The notes under the pieces are model-generated. The model did not search any database. It was not told where the DNA came from and saw only the letters and a program-made list of their open reading frames with translations. From SYAC01 sp046048055 (GTDB taxonomy: Bacteria > Planctomycetota > Phycisphaerae > Phycisphaerales > SM1A02), in NCBI GenBank assembly GCA_046048055.1, contig JBJOGW010000092.1, forward strand, positions 1-27,632: a stretch of DNA of 27,632 bases, written 5' to 3'. The translations under genes were made by a program, and so were the position numbers. The first letter of the stretch is position 1. Each line of letters opens with the position of its first letter. Positions 7,585 to 15,290 of this stretch are shown here, piece by piece.

Positions 7585-9066
7585 ATGGAAGACCGTATCG
7601 CGCTGCAGGGAGTCACCTTTGACGACGTGCTGCTCCTTCCCCGCTGGAGCGAGGTCACGCCGGACCTGGTGGACGTGTCCACGCAACTCACCGCCTCCAT
7701 CCGGCTTGCCCTGCCGCTGCTCTCCGCGCCCATGGACACGGTGACGGAAAGCGCCCTGGCCATCGCGTTGGCGCAGGAGGGTGGGCTTGGCGTGATCCAC
7801 AAGAACATGCCGCCCGAGGTTCAGGCCCGCGAGGTGGCCAAGGTCAAGCGAAGCGAGAACGGCGTGGTGGCGGATCCGGTGGTGCTGAGTCCCGACGACT
7901 CGATCGCCCGCGCGATGCAGCTCATGGCCGAGCAGGGCGTGAGCGGTTTTCCCGTGACCGAGAAGGGCGAGCGCCGGGGCAAGGTGGCCGGCATCCTCAC
8001 GCGTCGCGACATGAAGTTCCTGTCCAAGCCCGACGGGCGGACCGTTGGGCAGGTCATGACCCGGTCCGGATTGATCACGGCGCCGGCCAACGTGGACCCC
8101 GCCGCCGCCGAGCGGCTCATGCTGGAGCACCGGGTGGAGAAGCTGCTCCTGGTGGATGCCCAGGGGTGCCTGGCGGGCCTGATCACGATGCGTGACCTGG
8201 AGAACGTGTCCAAGCACCCGCTCGCCAGCCGCGACGCCCGTGGCCGGCTGCGCGTGGGCGCGGCCATCGGCGTTCGGCAGTTCGATCGCGCGGAGCGCCT
8301 CCTGGCCGAGGACGTGGACCTGATCGTGGTGGACACCGCGCACGGGCACAGCTTGAACGTGGTGGAGACCGTGCGGGAGATCAAGAGGCGATTCCGGGTG
8401 GACGTGATCGCCGGCAACGTGGGCACGCGGGACGGGGCCCGGGCCCTTGTGGATGCCGGCGCCGATGCGGTCAAGGTGGGCATCGGCCCCGGATCGATCT
8501 GCACCACGCGTGTTGTGACCGGCGTCGGTGTGCCGCAGGTCACGGCCGTCATGGAGGCCGTGCAGGGCTCGGGCGGCGTGCCGGTGATCGCCGACGGTGG
8601 CATCCGCCAGTCCGGTGACATCGCCAAGGCCATCGCCGCGGGGGCCCACGCCGTGATGCTCGGCGGCCTCTTCGCGGGCCTTGACGAAAGCCCGGGCGAG
8701 CTGGTGCTGCACCGCGGCCGCCGATTCAAGACGTATCGCGGCATGGGCAGCGAAGGGGCCATGGTGCTCGGCAGCGCCGACCGCTACGGTCAGGGCAGCG
8801 TCAAGGACAGCCGCAAGTTCGTGCCCGAGGGGGTGGAGGGGCGGGTGCCCTACCGAGGTCCGCTCGCGGACTTCGCCTATCAGATGGTGGGAGGCCTGCG
8901 CGGGGCCATGGGTTACTGCGGTTGCCGCTCGCTCGACGATTTCCGTCGCGAGGCGCGTTTTGTGCGGATCAGCTCAGCCAGCCTGCTCGAGAGCCACCCA
9001 CACTCCATCCAGATCACCAAGGAGAGTCCCAACTACAGCGTGGGCATCACTGGCGGCGGTGAGTGA
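7585..9066 (+). CDS. guaB: IMP dehydrogenase (GuaB)
   Basis: Oxidises IMP to XMP with NAD+, the committed step of GTP synthesis, in the cytoplasm. From ATG 7585 it is 493 residues, the family norm. The barrel begins TFDDVLLLP; two CBS domains occupy about residues 92-210 as an insert; the catalytic loop is GIGPGSICTTR with Cys306 as nucleophile; DGGIRQSGDIAKAIAAGA binds the phosphate; the RYGQGS motif of the mobile flap follows. The frame is open 135 bases further upstream but that stretch overlaps pilT and is low-complexity Gly/Arg, so ATG 7585, which matches the conserved N-terminus, is preferred. Monocistronic: divergent from pilT and convergent with flp across a strong hairpin. Confidence 0.98.
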   Translation: MEDRIALQGVTFDDVLLLPRWSEVTPDLVDVSTQLTASIRLALPLLSAPMDTVTESALAIALAQEGGLGVIHKNMPPEVQAREVAKVKRSENGVVADPVVLSPDDSIARAMQLMAEQGVSGFPVTEKGERRGKVAGILTRRDMKFLSKPDGRTVGQVMTRSGLITAPANVDPAAAERLMLEHRVEKLLLVDAQGCLAGLITMRDLENVSKHPLASRDARGRLRVGAAIGVRQFDRAERLLAEDVDLIVVDTAHGHSLNVVETVREIKRRFRVDVIAGNVGTRDGARALVDAGADAVKVGIGPGSICTTRVVTGVGVPQVTAVMEAVQGSGGVPVIADGGIRQSGDIAKAIAAGAHAVMLGGLFAGLDESPGELVLHRGRRFKTYRGMGSEGAMVLGSADRYGQGSVKDSRKFVPEGVEGRVPYRGPLADFAYQMVGGLRGAMGYCGCRSLDDFRREARFVRISSASLLESHPHSIQITKESPNYSVGITGGGE

Positions 9067-9091
9067 TCCTGCCCCGGATGGCGCCAAACGA

Positions 9092-9121
9092 GATCGACCC
9101 CGGCCGGAGCCGAGGTCGATC
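9092..9121. terminator. bidirectional hairpin between guaB and flp
   Basis: A perfect 8-base inverted repeat, GATCGACC at 9092-9099 and GGTCGATC at 9114-9121, flanks a GC-rich 14-base centre that can partly pair. It sits 25 bases after the guaB stop and 34 bases past the flp stop, in the only non-coding gap between two convergent genes. Neither side has a good T-run, so termination strength is uncertain. Confidence 0.5.
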
Positions 9122-9155
9122 GAGAGTGACTCTTTGGTCTGACGACCGGTGGACG

Positions 9156-9347
9156 TCAGGGGGTGTTCGTGTCGATGTCCGTCGCGCCGAGACGGTCGAT
9201 CAGCTCGGTGTTCTTGCCGCGGATGCCGTTTCGCAGCTGCTCGAAGCCGGCGATCGCGCCACCGCCGACCACCAGGGCGGACACGCCCAGCTCGGTCGAC
9301 TCAGCGCCACGCTCATCAGCGATGAAGTTCATGATCCAGTTCTTCAT
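9156..9347 (-). CDS. flp: Flp-like type IVb pilin (Tad pilus major pilin candidate)
   Basis: A 63-residue protein with the layout of Flp prepilins: a short leader with positive charge, then RGAESTEL, which fits the class IVb processing motif G/xxxxE (cleavage after Gly14, Glu at +5 of the mature chain), then a short hydrophobic stretch (LGVSALVVGGGAIAGF) and a polar tail. The mature form would be 49 residues. It departs from typical Flp in lacking the Tyr after the +5 Glu and in a very Gly-rich, short hydrophobic core. Start ATG 9347 is set by AAGGA at 9357-9361, 9 bases upstream; in-frame codons further upstream add nothing pilin-like. It lies last in the Tad operon direction, 79 bases after tadD. 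Likely the polymer subunit, cleaved by the prepilin peptidase encoded at 16629-17255. Confidence 0.82.
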   Translation of the reverse strand: MKNWIMNFIADERGAESTELGVSALVVGGGAIAGFEQLRNGIRGKNTELIDRLGATDIDTNTP

Positions 9348-9391
9348 GTTTCTCTGTCCTTGCTCTAGAGTGCGTCCAGTGCGCCCAAACA

Positions 9392-9408
9392 GACGGCAAC
9401 GTGCCGTC
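9392..9408 (-). promoter_or_regulatory. hairpin between tadD and flp
   Basis: GACGGCA (9392-9398) and TGCCGTC (9402-9408) form a perfect 7-base stem with a 3-base loop, followed on the minus strand by TGTTTG. It lies in the 79-base gap between the tadD stop and the flp start. It could be a weak terminator/attenuator or a 5'-end stabiliser of a separate flp transcript. Structure seen; role inferred. Confidence 0.4.
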
Positions 9409-9426
9409 CAAGGGCGATTCCGGAAT

Positions 9427-10104
9427 CTACCTTGAATCCGGGGTCCGTGCAGAATCATTTTGTCGCGATTTTCCGGAATCCGCCGCTTCCTGAACGGAAC
9501 CCGGGGAGGTCTTGGCCACGGCCTGTCCGGCCGGAACTATGGCGGTCCGGAAATTGGACCGGGAATCTCGGGCGATCCGAAGGTTGCTTTCAACTTCCTC
9601 CGAATCCAGGACCCTGCTCCAAAGGCTTGTCGCCTCCTGCTCCTGCCCCTGCAAGGCCCTTGCCAAGGCAAGGTTGGCCACATATTCGGCGTCATCGGGG
9701 TCCAGCCGGTAGGCCTCCTGAAAGTCGGCCGCGGCCTGATTCAGGTCGGCCGCCAGCAGGTGGCAGACGCCCCGGTTGTTCAGCAGGACCGGCTGATCCG
9801 GCAGGCGGGCCAGCCCTCGGTCGATCCACTTGATCGCCTCGCTCACGCGTCCCTCGATCAGGAGCACCTCGGCCCCCTCGGTGTAGGTGCCCACATAGTC
9901 GGGAAAGTCGGTCAGCATGCGGTTGATCAGGTAGCCCGCCTTGGTGGTCTCGCCCTTGGAGGCGAGCACCCGGGCCGTCAACTGCAGCGTCTCGGCCGAA
10001 GCCGGCTGCATCGGGCCTCCGTCGAACCAGTCCTTGGTCTCGTCGGGCGCGGACTGGCAGGCCGCCAGCATCAGGACGGCGGTCAGCAGGACAACGGGCC
10101 TCAT
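9427..10104 (-). CDS. tadD: TadD-like TPR lipoprotein of the Tad pilus system
   Basis: A 225-residue predicted outer-membrane lipoprotein. The signal sequence MRPVVLLTAVLMLAAC ends in a lipobox (LAAC, Cys16). Residues about 80-150 contain tetratricopeptide repeats, clear in VLLNNRGVCHLLAADLNQAA and NLALARALQGQEQEA. TadD proteins are pilotin-like factors thought to help secretin or pilus assembly. The last ~40 residues are polar and disordered-looking. ATG 10104 overlaps the preceding stop as ATGA (10101-10104); the frame continues far upstream but only as antisense shadow of cpaD and tadC. Last gene of the coupled chain, followed by flp. Confidence 0.85.
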   Translation of the reverse strand: MRPVVLLTAVLMLAACQSAPDETKDWFDGGPMQPASAETLQLTARVLASKGETTKAGYLINRMLTDFPDYVGTYTEGAEVLLIEGRVSEAIKWIDRGLARLPDQPVLLNNRGVCHLLAADLNQAAADFQEAYRLDPDDAEYVANLALARALQGQEQEATSLWSRVLDSEEVESNLRIARDSRSNFRTAIVPAGQAVAKTSPGSVQEAADSGKSRQNDSARTPDSR

Positions 10105-10688
10105 GGCGTGCCTCCTGCGCCCATGCTGCCGCCGCTTCCGCCAAAGGGCGAGAGCACATCGCCGTCCGAGGGCGGCGGCATGGGCGCCCTTCGGATGCGC
10201 TCGCGGATGTACAGCGCGTCGGCCGAGTTCACGCCGGTGCCGCCCGAGGCGGTGTCGGCCAGCTCGATCCGGTCCGGGGCGATGCCCAGTGACTGCAGCT
10301 GTCGCCGGACCTCGCCCAGACGAGCCGAGTACAGGGCGGGTGCCGCATCGCCCCGTTCCACGCCCACGCGTCCGCTGGTGCTGGTCATGGACTCGGCCAG
10401 GATCTTCAGGTTGCGCCGGCCCACGGTGGTCAGTGAGGCACTGTCCGGTTGGAACTGGTAGGCGAAGATGGTGCGTTGCCGGAGCACGCCCTGCCGGATC
10501 TGGTCCTGGATGGGCTCGCGCACGAACTCGCGATCCGCCTCGTGCTGCACGTCGTCGGGGATGGTCACCTGCTCTCCCGACTTGTCGGGAGGCGTCATGC
10601 AGCCCGAGGCCGCGACCAGGGCGAGGGCCGCGATCAAGGCACGGGATGCGGTGCTGGGATCGGAGTTGGTGAGGGGTCGGATCTTCAT
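10101..10688 (-). CDS. CpaD/OmpA-like lipoprotein of the Tad system
   Basis: A 195-residue predicted lipoprotein: a hydrophobic segment ending VAASGC gives a lipobox with Cys30. The central part (IFAYQFQPDSASLTTVGRRNLKILAES region, about 75-101) then YSARLGEVRRQLQSLGI (about 119-135) follow the pattern of OmpA C-terminal and CpaD-type domains, which bind peptidoglycan or support the pilus secretin. A Pro/Gly-rich tail ends the protein. Starts at ATG 10688, 15 bases after tadC, and overlaps tadD by 4 bases. The position between TadC and TadD supports a Tad role; whether it is a true CpaD or an OmpA-like accessory protein is open. Confidence 0.7.
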   Translation of the reverse strand: MKIRPLTNSDPSTASRALIAALALVAASGCMTPPDKSGEQVTIPDDVQHEADREFVREPIQDQIRQGVLRQRTIFAYQFQPDSASLTTVGRRNLKILAESMTSTSGRVGVERGDAAPALYSARLGEVRRQLQSLGIAPDRIELADTASGGTGVNSADALYIRERIRRAPMPPPSDGDVLSPFGGSGGSMGAGGTP

Positions 10689-10703
10689 GGTGAGTCGGGG
10701 CCT

Positions 10704-11558
10704 TCAGTCGGCCGCGGCCTTGGAGAGCGCGTTCAGCAGCAGGAGCAGAAGTGGAACGATGATCAGGATGGCGGATGCAGGAAGCAGGAACATGGCCAGG
10801 GGGAACAGCATCTTGACCGACGCGGTATGGGCACGCTCCTCGAGCGACTGCAGGTCGTCGTGACGGATCGAGTCGGCGAGCGACCGCATCATGCCCGAGA
10901 CCTCGGTGCCGAAGCGGTCCGTCTGCTTGAGCAGGGATCCCAACTCGCGAAACTGGGCCACGCCGCTGCGATCCGAGGCCGTGGCCAGGCAGCCGTGCCA
11001 GCGTCCGCCCAGCGACATCTCCACGTCCACGCGCCGCATCTCCTCGGCGAGCGGGTTGCCGTCGGACTGCAGGCTTCGGGCCACGCCCGACCAGGCGGCG
11101 GGCAGGCTCATGCCACCCTGCAGCGAGATCTGCAGCAGGTCCAGCATCACCGGGAACTGGGAGACGATCTCGGCCCGTCGACGGGCTCGGCGGCCTTCGA
11201 GCCACGCCCGAGGCAACCACCAGCCGAGCCCCGCGCCGGCCAGCGCAGCCATCACCGCCGCGACACCGGATGGATGCAGGTCGGTGGCCAGCCGCGCGGC
11301 CAGCGCGGCGCCACTGAGCACGATCAGCCCGTGCAGCGTGACGAAGGTGACCTGCCCGCGGGGGTCGCCGATGCCGGCGGACGAAAGCGTGTGGCGCACC
11401 GTGGTGGGCAGGGCGCGAGCCAGCGCGTCCTGGTTCTGGGTGTCGGTCCAGGGACCGCTCGGGAACTCGGATCCCGAGCCGCCTCGCTGCATCATGAGCA
11501 TGGCGCAGAGGAGTCCGATCAGGGTCATCACGGCCGCAAGGGCTGGAATTCCGATCAT
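10704..11558 (-). CDS. tadC: TadC inner-membrane platform protein (GspF-like)
   Basis: A 284-residue integral membrane protein of the GspF/TadC family. Helices occur near the N-terminus (about 6-22), around residues 60-105, and as a strong C-terminal helix (LFPLAMFLLPASAILIIVPLL). The signature section of the F domain (FGTEVSGMMRSLADSIR, then EERAHTASVKMLFPLAMF) is present. With TadB it forms the platform that TadA acts on. ATG 11558 overlaps the tadB stop as ATGA and has GGAG 6 bases before it, so it is preferred over a TTG four codons upstream at 11570. Confidence 0.88.
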   Translation of the reverse strand: MIGIPALAAVMTLIGLLCAMLMMQRGGSGSEFPSGPWTDTQNQDALARALPTTVRHTLSSAGIGDPRGQVTFVTLHGLIVLSGAALAARLATDLHPSGVAAVMAALAGAGLGWWLPRAWLEGRRARRRAEIVSQFPVMLDLLQISLQGGMSLPAAWSGVARSLQSDGNPLAEEMRRVDVEMSLGGRWHGCLATASDRSGVAQFRELGSLLKQTDRFGTEVSGMMRSLADSIRHDDLQSLEERAHTASVKMLFPLAMFLLPASAILIIVPLLLLLLNALSKAAAD

Positions 11559-12409
11559 GCGTCGCTCCAATCCGGAATGGGTTCGATGCGACCGAGCCGC
11601 TGCACGGAGGTCAGCCCCACGGCCAGCAGCACCACGGCCACGGCAAGGACCACATTGCCTTGCGGTTCATGAAAGAGGAACTCGGTGTAGCCGTCCACCA
11701 TGCCGCACATGAGGGGAACGGCCACCAGCGGCAGCACGGCCAGCACGCTCGAAGCCGTGCGGCTGTAGGCCACGATCGCGCGGGCACGGCGACGCACGCG
11801 ACGGCGCTCGATGAGCGACTCGGCGAGACGATCCGTGGTGTCGGCCAGATTGCCGCCGGCCGAGATCTGCATGATCACCGCCAGGCCAAAGCCCTGCAGC
11901 GCCGGCAGGGGCGAGCGGATGAGCACCTTTCGCACGGCGGAACCCAACTCCTCGCCCATGCCCTCGCGCTGGACGATCTCCCGGAACGCGCGGCCCGTCT
12001 GGCCCTGGGCCTCCACGGCCAGAAGCTCCAGCACGCCCGCGAGCGGCACGCCCGCCTTCAGCGAGCGGCTGGCGGTCTGGATCGCGTCGATGGCGAACTG
12101 CTCCTCGCGCATGGCACGACGCTGCCGCGTGCGGGCCCGCCACAGCACCACCACGCCATAGCCCATGGCCGCGAAGGCCAACGCGAACGGCATTCGGCCC
12201 GTCAGGGCGCCGACCGCCATGGCACCGGCGACCACCACGGCCCACGGCACCAGGCGGCGCAGGCCGGATCGGCGCGATCTTCGTTCGAACATCGATGTCT
12301 CAGGCTTGGACTCCGAAGTCGCGCGCCGCATCACGATGGCCCACCACGCCGCGGCCATGGCCGCGGCCGCCACGGCGGGCGCCCAGATGGAGGGTGCCAC
12401 CAGGGTCAC
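11555..12409 (-). CDS. tadB: TadB inner-membrane platform protein (GspF-like)
   Basis: A 284-residue membrane protein, the partner of TadC. Hydrophobic segments lie at about 8-26, 54-88, 220-236 and 252-270, enclosing the cytoplasmic F domain, which carries the family pattern AIDAIQTASRSLKAGVPLAG and later LGLAV-like GFGLAVIMQISAGGNLADTT. The start is GTG 12409, overlapping the tadA stop as GTGA, so it is translationally coupled to its motor. The position directly after tadA and before tadC matches known tad loci. Confidence 0.9.
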   Translation of the reverse strand: MTLVAPSIWAPAVAAAAMAAAWWAIVMRRATSESKPETSMFERRSRRSGLRRLVPWAVVVAGAMAVGALTGRMPFALAFAAMGYGVVVLWRARTRQRRAMREEQFAIDAIQTASRSLKAGVPLAGVLELLAVEAQGQTGRAFREIVQREGMGEELGSAVRKVLIRSPLPALQGFGLAVIMQISAGGNLADTTDRLAESLIERRRVRRRARAIVAYSRTASSVLAVLPLVAVPLMCGMVDGYTEFLFHEPQGNVVLAVAVVLLAVGLTSVQRLGRIEPIPDWSDA

Positions 12410-13722
12410 GCGTCACCTCCGTGACCCAGCGGGCCGGCCCGGAACACCTCGGCGCCCAGTTGCACGCCACGGTCCCGCATCCGCTCCAGGAATTGGGGTT
12501 CGTGACCGGTGGCCACGAACGAGCCGCGGACGTCGCCCTCGCGGACAGCCTCCAGCGCGAAGCGGTGGATCGTGGAGAGCCGAAGGCCATCGCCCTCGGT
12601 TCCGCGCACCTCGACCACCTCGCTCACCACGCGACGGCCGTCGGGCAGTCGGGTCAGGTGCACGACCAGGTGGATGGCGGACGCGACGTACTCCCGAAGC
12701 ACCCGCACCGGCACGTCGAAGCCGCCCATGGCGAGCATGGACTCCAGTCGCACCAGCGTGTCACGGGCGCTGTTGGCGTGCAGCGTGGTCATGGATCCCT
12801 CGTGCCCGGTGTTCATGGCCTGCATCATGTCGAAGGCCTCGCCGCCACGGCACTCGCCGACGATGATGCGGTCGGGACGCATGCGCAGGGCGTTCCGCAC
12901 CAGGTCGCGCGGAGAGACGGCGCCCACGCCCTCCACGTTGGGGGCACGCGTCTCCAGGCGCACCACGTGCTCGCCCGAGAGCCGCAACTCGGCGGCATCC
13001 TCGATCGTGATCACGCGCTCGTTCCAGCCCACCGCCGCGGACGCCGCGTTGAGCAGCGTGGTCTTTCCGACGCCGGCGCCACCCGAGAAGATGATGTTCA
13101 GGCGTGCGGCCACCGCGGCACGCAGCAGCGCGGCGGTCTGGTGGGCGAGCGTGCCCAGCTGCACCAGGCGAGGCAGGCCCAGCGGCTCGCCGGGGAAGCG
13201 GCGGATGCTCAGCTGCGGCCCGTCCACGGCCAGCGGGGGAATGATCGCGTTCACGCGTGACCCGTCGGGAAGACGGGCGTCGACCATCGGGCTGCGCTCG
13301 TCGATGCGCCGGCCGGCGTTGCGGACCAGTCGCTGGATCACGTGCAGCAGGTGCGCCGTGTCGCGGAAGCGGATCTCCGACCGGTGCAGCCGACCTTCGC
13401 GTTCCAAGAAGACCCGGTCCGGCGAGACCACCAGAATGTCGGTCACCGAGGCGTCCGCCAGCAGAGGCTCGAGCGGCCCGAGCCGGAACATGTCGTCGAG
13501 CACGCCCTCGATCAGCGCCGCGCGATCCTGCGAAGGCATGCGCGGTGCGGCCATGTCCACCAGCTTGGCGGCACGATCCCTGCATTCCTGCAGCAACTGC
13601 TCCCGGCCCATCCGATCCGCCGCGGCAAAGTCCATCATGGCCACCAGGCGCTCATGCACCTCGCGGCGAATCCGGTCCAGGTCTGCGGGCGAGCCGGCAG
13701 GCATGGTCGCGGGCGTGGTCAC
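12406..13722 (-). CDS. tadA: TadA/CpaF pilus assembly ATPase
   Basis: The motor ATPase of the Tad system, 438 residues, cytoplasmic. It has an N-terminal helical region, then the NTD1-type segment (PLEPLLADASVTDILV, about 83-98), Walker A GGAGVGKTT (214-222), the Asp box ITIEDAAELRL (238-248), Walker B RPDRIIVGECRG (282-293) and the His box GHEGSMTTLHANS (306-318). All catalytic motifs are intact and of the CpaF type. Start GTG 13722 overlaps the secretin stop as GTGA. A CpaE/TadZ partner, usually nearby, is not found in this window. Confidence 0.95.
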   Translation of the reverse strand: MTTPATMPAGSPADLDRIRREVHERLVAMMDFAAADRMGREQLLQECRDRAAKLVDMAAPRMPSQDRAALIEGVLDDMFRLGPLEPLLADASVTDILVVSPDRVFLEREGRLHRSEIRFRDTAHLLHVIQRLVRNAGRRIDERSPMVDARLPDGSRVNAIIPPLAVDGPQLSIRRFPGEPLGLPRLVQLGTLAHQTAALLRAAVAARLNIIFSGGAGVGKTTLLNAASAAVGWNERVITIEDAAELRLSGEHVVRLETRAPNVEGVGAVSPRDLVRNALRMRPDRIIVGECRGGEAFDMMQAMNTGHEGSMTTLHANSARDTLVRLESMLAMGGFDVPVRVLREYVASAIHLVVHLTRLPDGRRVVSEVVEVRGTEGDGLRLSTIHRFALEAVREGDVRGSFVATGHEPQFLERMRDRGVQLGAEVFRAGPLGHGGDA

Positions 13723-15290
13723 GACGTTCCTGGCTCCTGGCCCGAATCGCCGGTGACGGGCATGGGGCGGGGATCCGCGGCGACCTGGCGAGGCTCCTCC
13801 GGTCGCTTCCAGGCCCCGGGTCCCTTCAGGCCCCTCAGGCCGAGTGATCGCAACCTGTGAAGGGGATCCTTCAGGTTCGTGGAGCCGTTGAGCGAGCCCT
13901 CGATGAAGAGTTCCCAGTCGTTGGGAGCCTCATGAAGGTCGCCTGGCATGGGCCGCTCCTCGCCATCGTCGAGCGGTTCCACCAACTCGGCCGTGATCAT
14001 CACCACCAGCTCGGTCTGGTCCTGCTCGTACCGCACGCCCCGGAAGAGCACGCCCAGCACCGGGATGTCACCCAGCAGCGGCACGCGCGACACGCGAGCC
14101 TGATCCTTGGTGCGCAGCAGGCCGGCCATGGCGAAGGACTGTCCGCTGCCCAGCTCCACCGTGGTCTGCGATCGCCGCGTGGTCACGCCCGGAATGGTGA
14201 AGCCGTTCTGCACCACGGCGCCGATCTCGCTGAGTTCGCTCACCTCGGGCGCCACCTCCAGGCGAATGCGTCCGGAGCCGAGCACCTGCGGCCTGAAGTT
14301 CAGCCGCACGCCGAACTCCTTGTACTCCACGGTGACCGTGCTGCCACCGCCCACCACGGAGCCCTGCACGATGGGAATGGGAAACTCGCCGCCCACCAGG
14401 AACGTGGCCTGCTCGCCACTCACGGCCACCAGGTTGGGCTCCGCCAGCACGCGAACATAACGGTTCTCCGAAAGTGCCTTCAGGAAGATCTCCAGGTTGG
14501 CCCCGGGAATGCCGCCAAACAGCGTGGTGGCCGGGGTCACGGGCGTGTTGGCGAAGGTGAAGTTGGCATTGCTGGCCGGCGCGAGAAGTCCCGGCGAGAT
14601 CGAGACCGGCTGGAAGGGCGTTCCGCCCGGTGCCTGGATGCCACCGAAGGCGGTGTCGCCGCCCACCACGGCCCCGAAGGCCAGTTCCCGAAGGGCCGTG
14701 CGGCTCGCCTCGGCGATGCGCACGCGCAACTGCACCTGCTGCACGCCGGCGATCCGGGTGAGGTCCACCCATTTCATGCCGGTTGCGTCCATGAAGCTCT
14801 TCAGGAGCGCAGCCGCCGCCACATCGGGCAGCGTGCCGCGCACCGCCACGGTGCCCCCAAGATCATCGGCCTCCAGCGGCTGCCCGAAGAGACCGGACAG
14901 CGTGGACTCAAGCTGGCTCTTGTCCAGCGTCACGCGCACGCGCCGGGACAGCGACGCGCCGGAGTCCAGTTTCACCAGCAGGTCCGTGGAGCCGACGGCG
15001 CGGGCCACCACCAGAACCTCACGATCCGAGATGGGGCGGGCATCGGCGATGGCCGGCTGAGCCACAGCGACCATCTGCACGCGACCATCCACCCGGATCA
15101 CCGAGGAGCCGCCTTCGGGAAGCAGCAGCGGTTCACTGACCCACGCCGGCGCCGCAACCGGTGCTGGTGCCACGTCGGGTGCGGCCGTGGGCGGCGCAGG
15201 CTCCGTGGAAGGGGCCTGCACGGCATCGGCGGCAAGCAGCGCCTGCACAAGCAGCGCCACGGGCAGGACTGGCATTGCGAGACGAATCAT
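13719..15290 (-). CDS. rcpA: RcpA/CpaC outer-membrane secretin
   Basis: A 523-residue secretin forming the outer-membrane pore for the Tad pilus. The N-terminal signal peptide (MIRLAMPVLPVALLVQALLA) is followed by an Ala/Pro-rich stretch, a pilus-specific N-terminal domain (LLVARAVGSTDLLVKL-type strands, about 85-125), a BON-like domain and the secretin core with ISGE-like GEQATFLVGGEFPIP and the family signature VPLLGDIPVLGVLF near the C-terminus. The ~90 residues after the signature extend beyond the barrel and may bind a lipoprotein pilotin. ATG 15290 overlaps the cpaB stop as ATGA; the frame extends upstream to 15377 without signal-peptide character. Confidence 0.93.
   Translation of the reverse strand: MIRLAMPVLPVALLVQALLAADAVQAPSTEPAPPTAAPDVAPAPVAAPAWVSEPLLLPEGGSSVIRVDGRVQMVAVAQPAIADARPISDREVLVVARAVGSTDLLVKLDSGASLSRRVRVTLDKSQLESTLSGLFGQPLEADDLGGTVAVRGTLPDVAAAALLKSFMDATGMKWVDLTRIAGVQQVQLRVRIAEASRTALRELAFGAVVGGDTAFGGIQAPGGTPFQPVSISPGLLAPASNANFTFANTPVTPATTLFGGIPGANLEIFLKALSENRYVRVLAEPNLVAVSGEQATFLVGGEFPIPIVQGSVVGGGSTVTVEYKEFGVRLNFRPQVLGSGRIRLEVAPEVSELSEIGAVVQNGFTIPGVTTRRSQTTVELGSGQSFAMAGLLRTKDQARVSRVPLLGDIPVLGVLFRGVRYEQDQTELVVMITAELVEPLDDGEERPMPGDLHEAPNDWELFIEGSLNGSTNLKDPLHRLRSLGLRGLKGPGAWKRPEEPRQVAADPRPMPVTGDSGQEPGTS

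Noticed and set aside
7482..7808. N-terminal extension of PilT
   Set aside because: Ser/Arg/Pro-rich sequence antisense to guaB; PilT homology begins after ATG 7481.
9416..9427. 12-base palindrome GATTCCGGAATC at the end of tadD
   Set aside because: It mostly overlaps coding sequence and the stop codon, and short GC-balanced palindromes are expected by chance; no second spaced copy suggests an operator.
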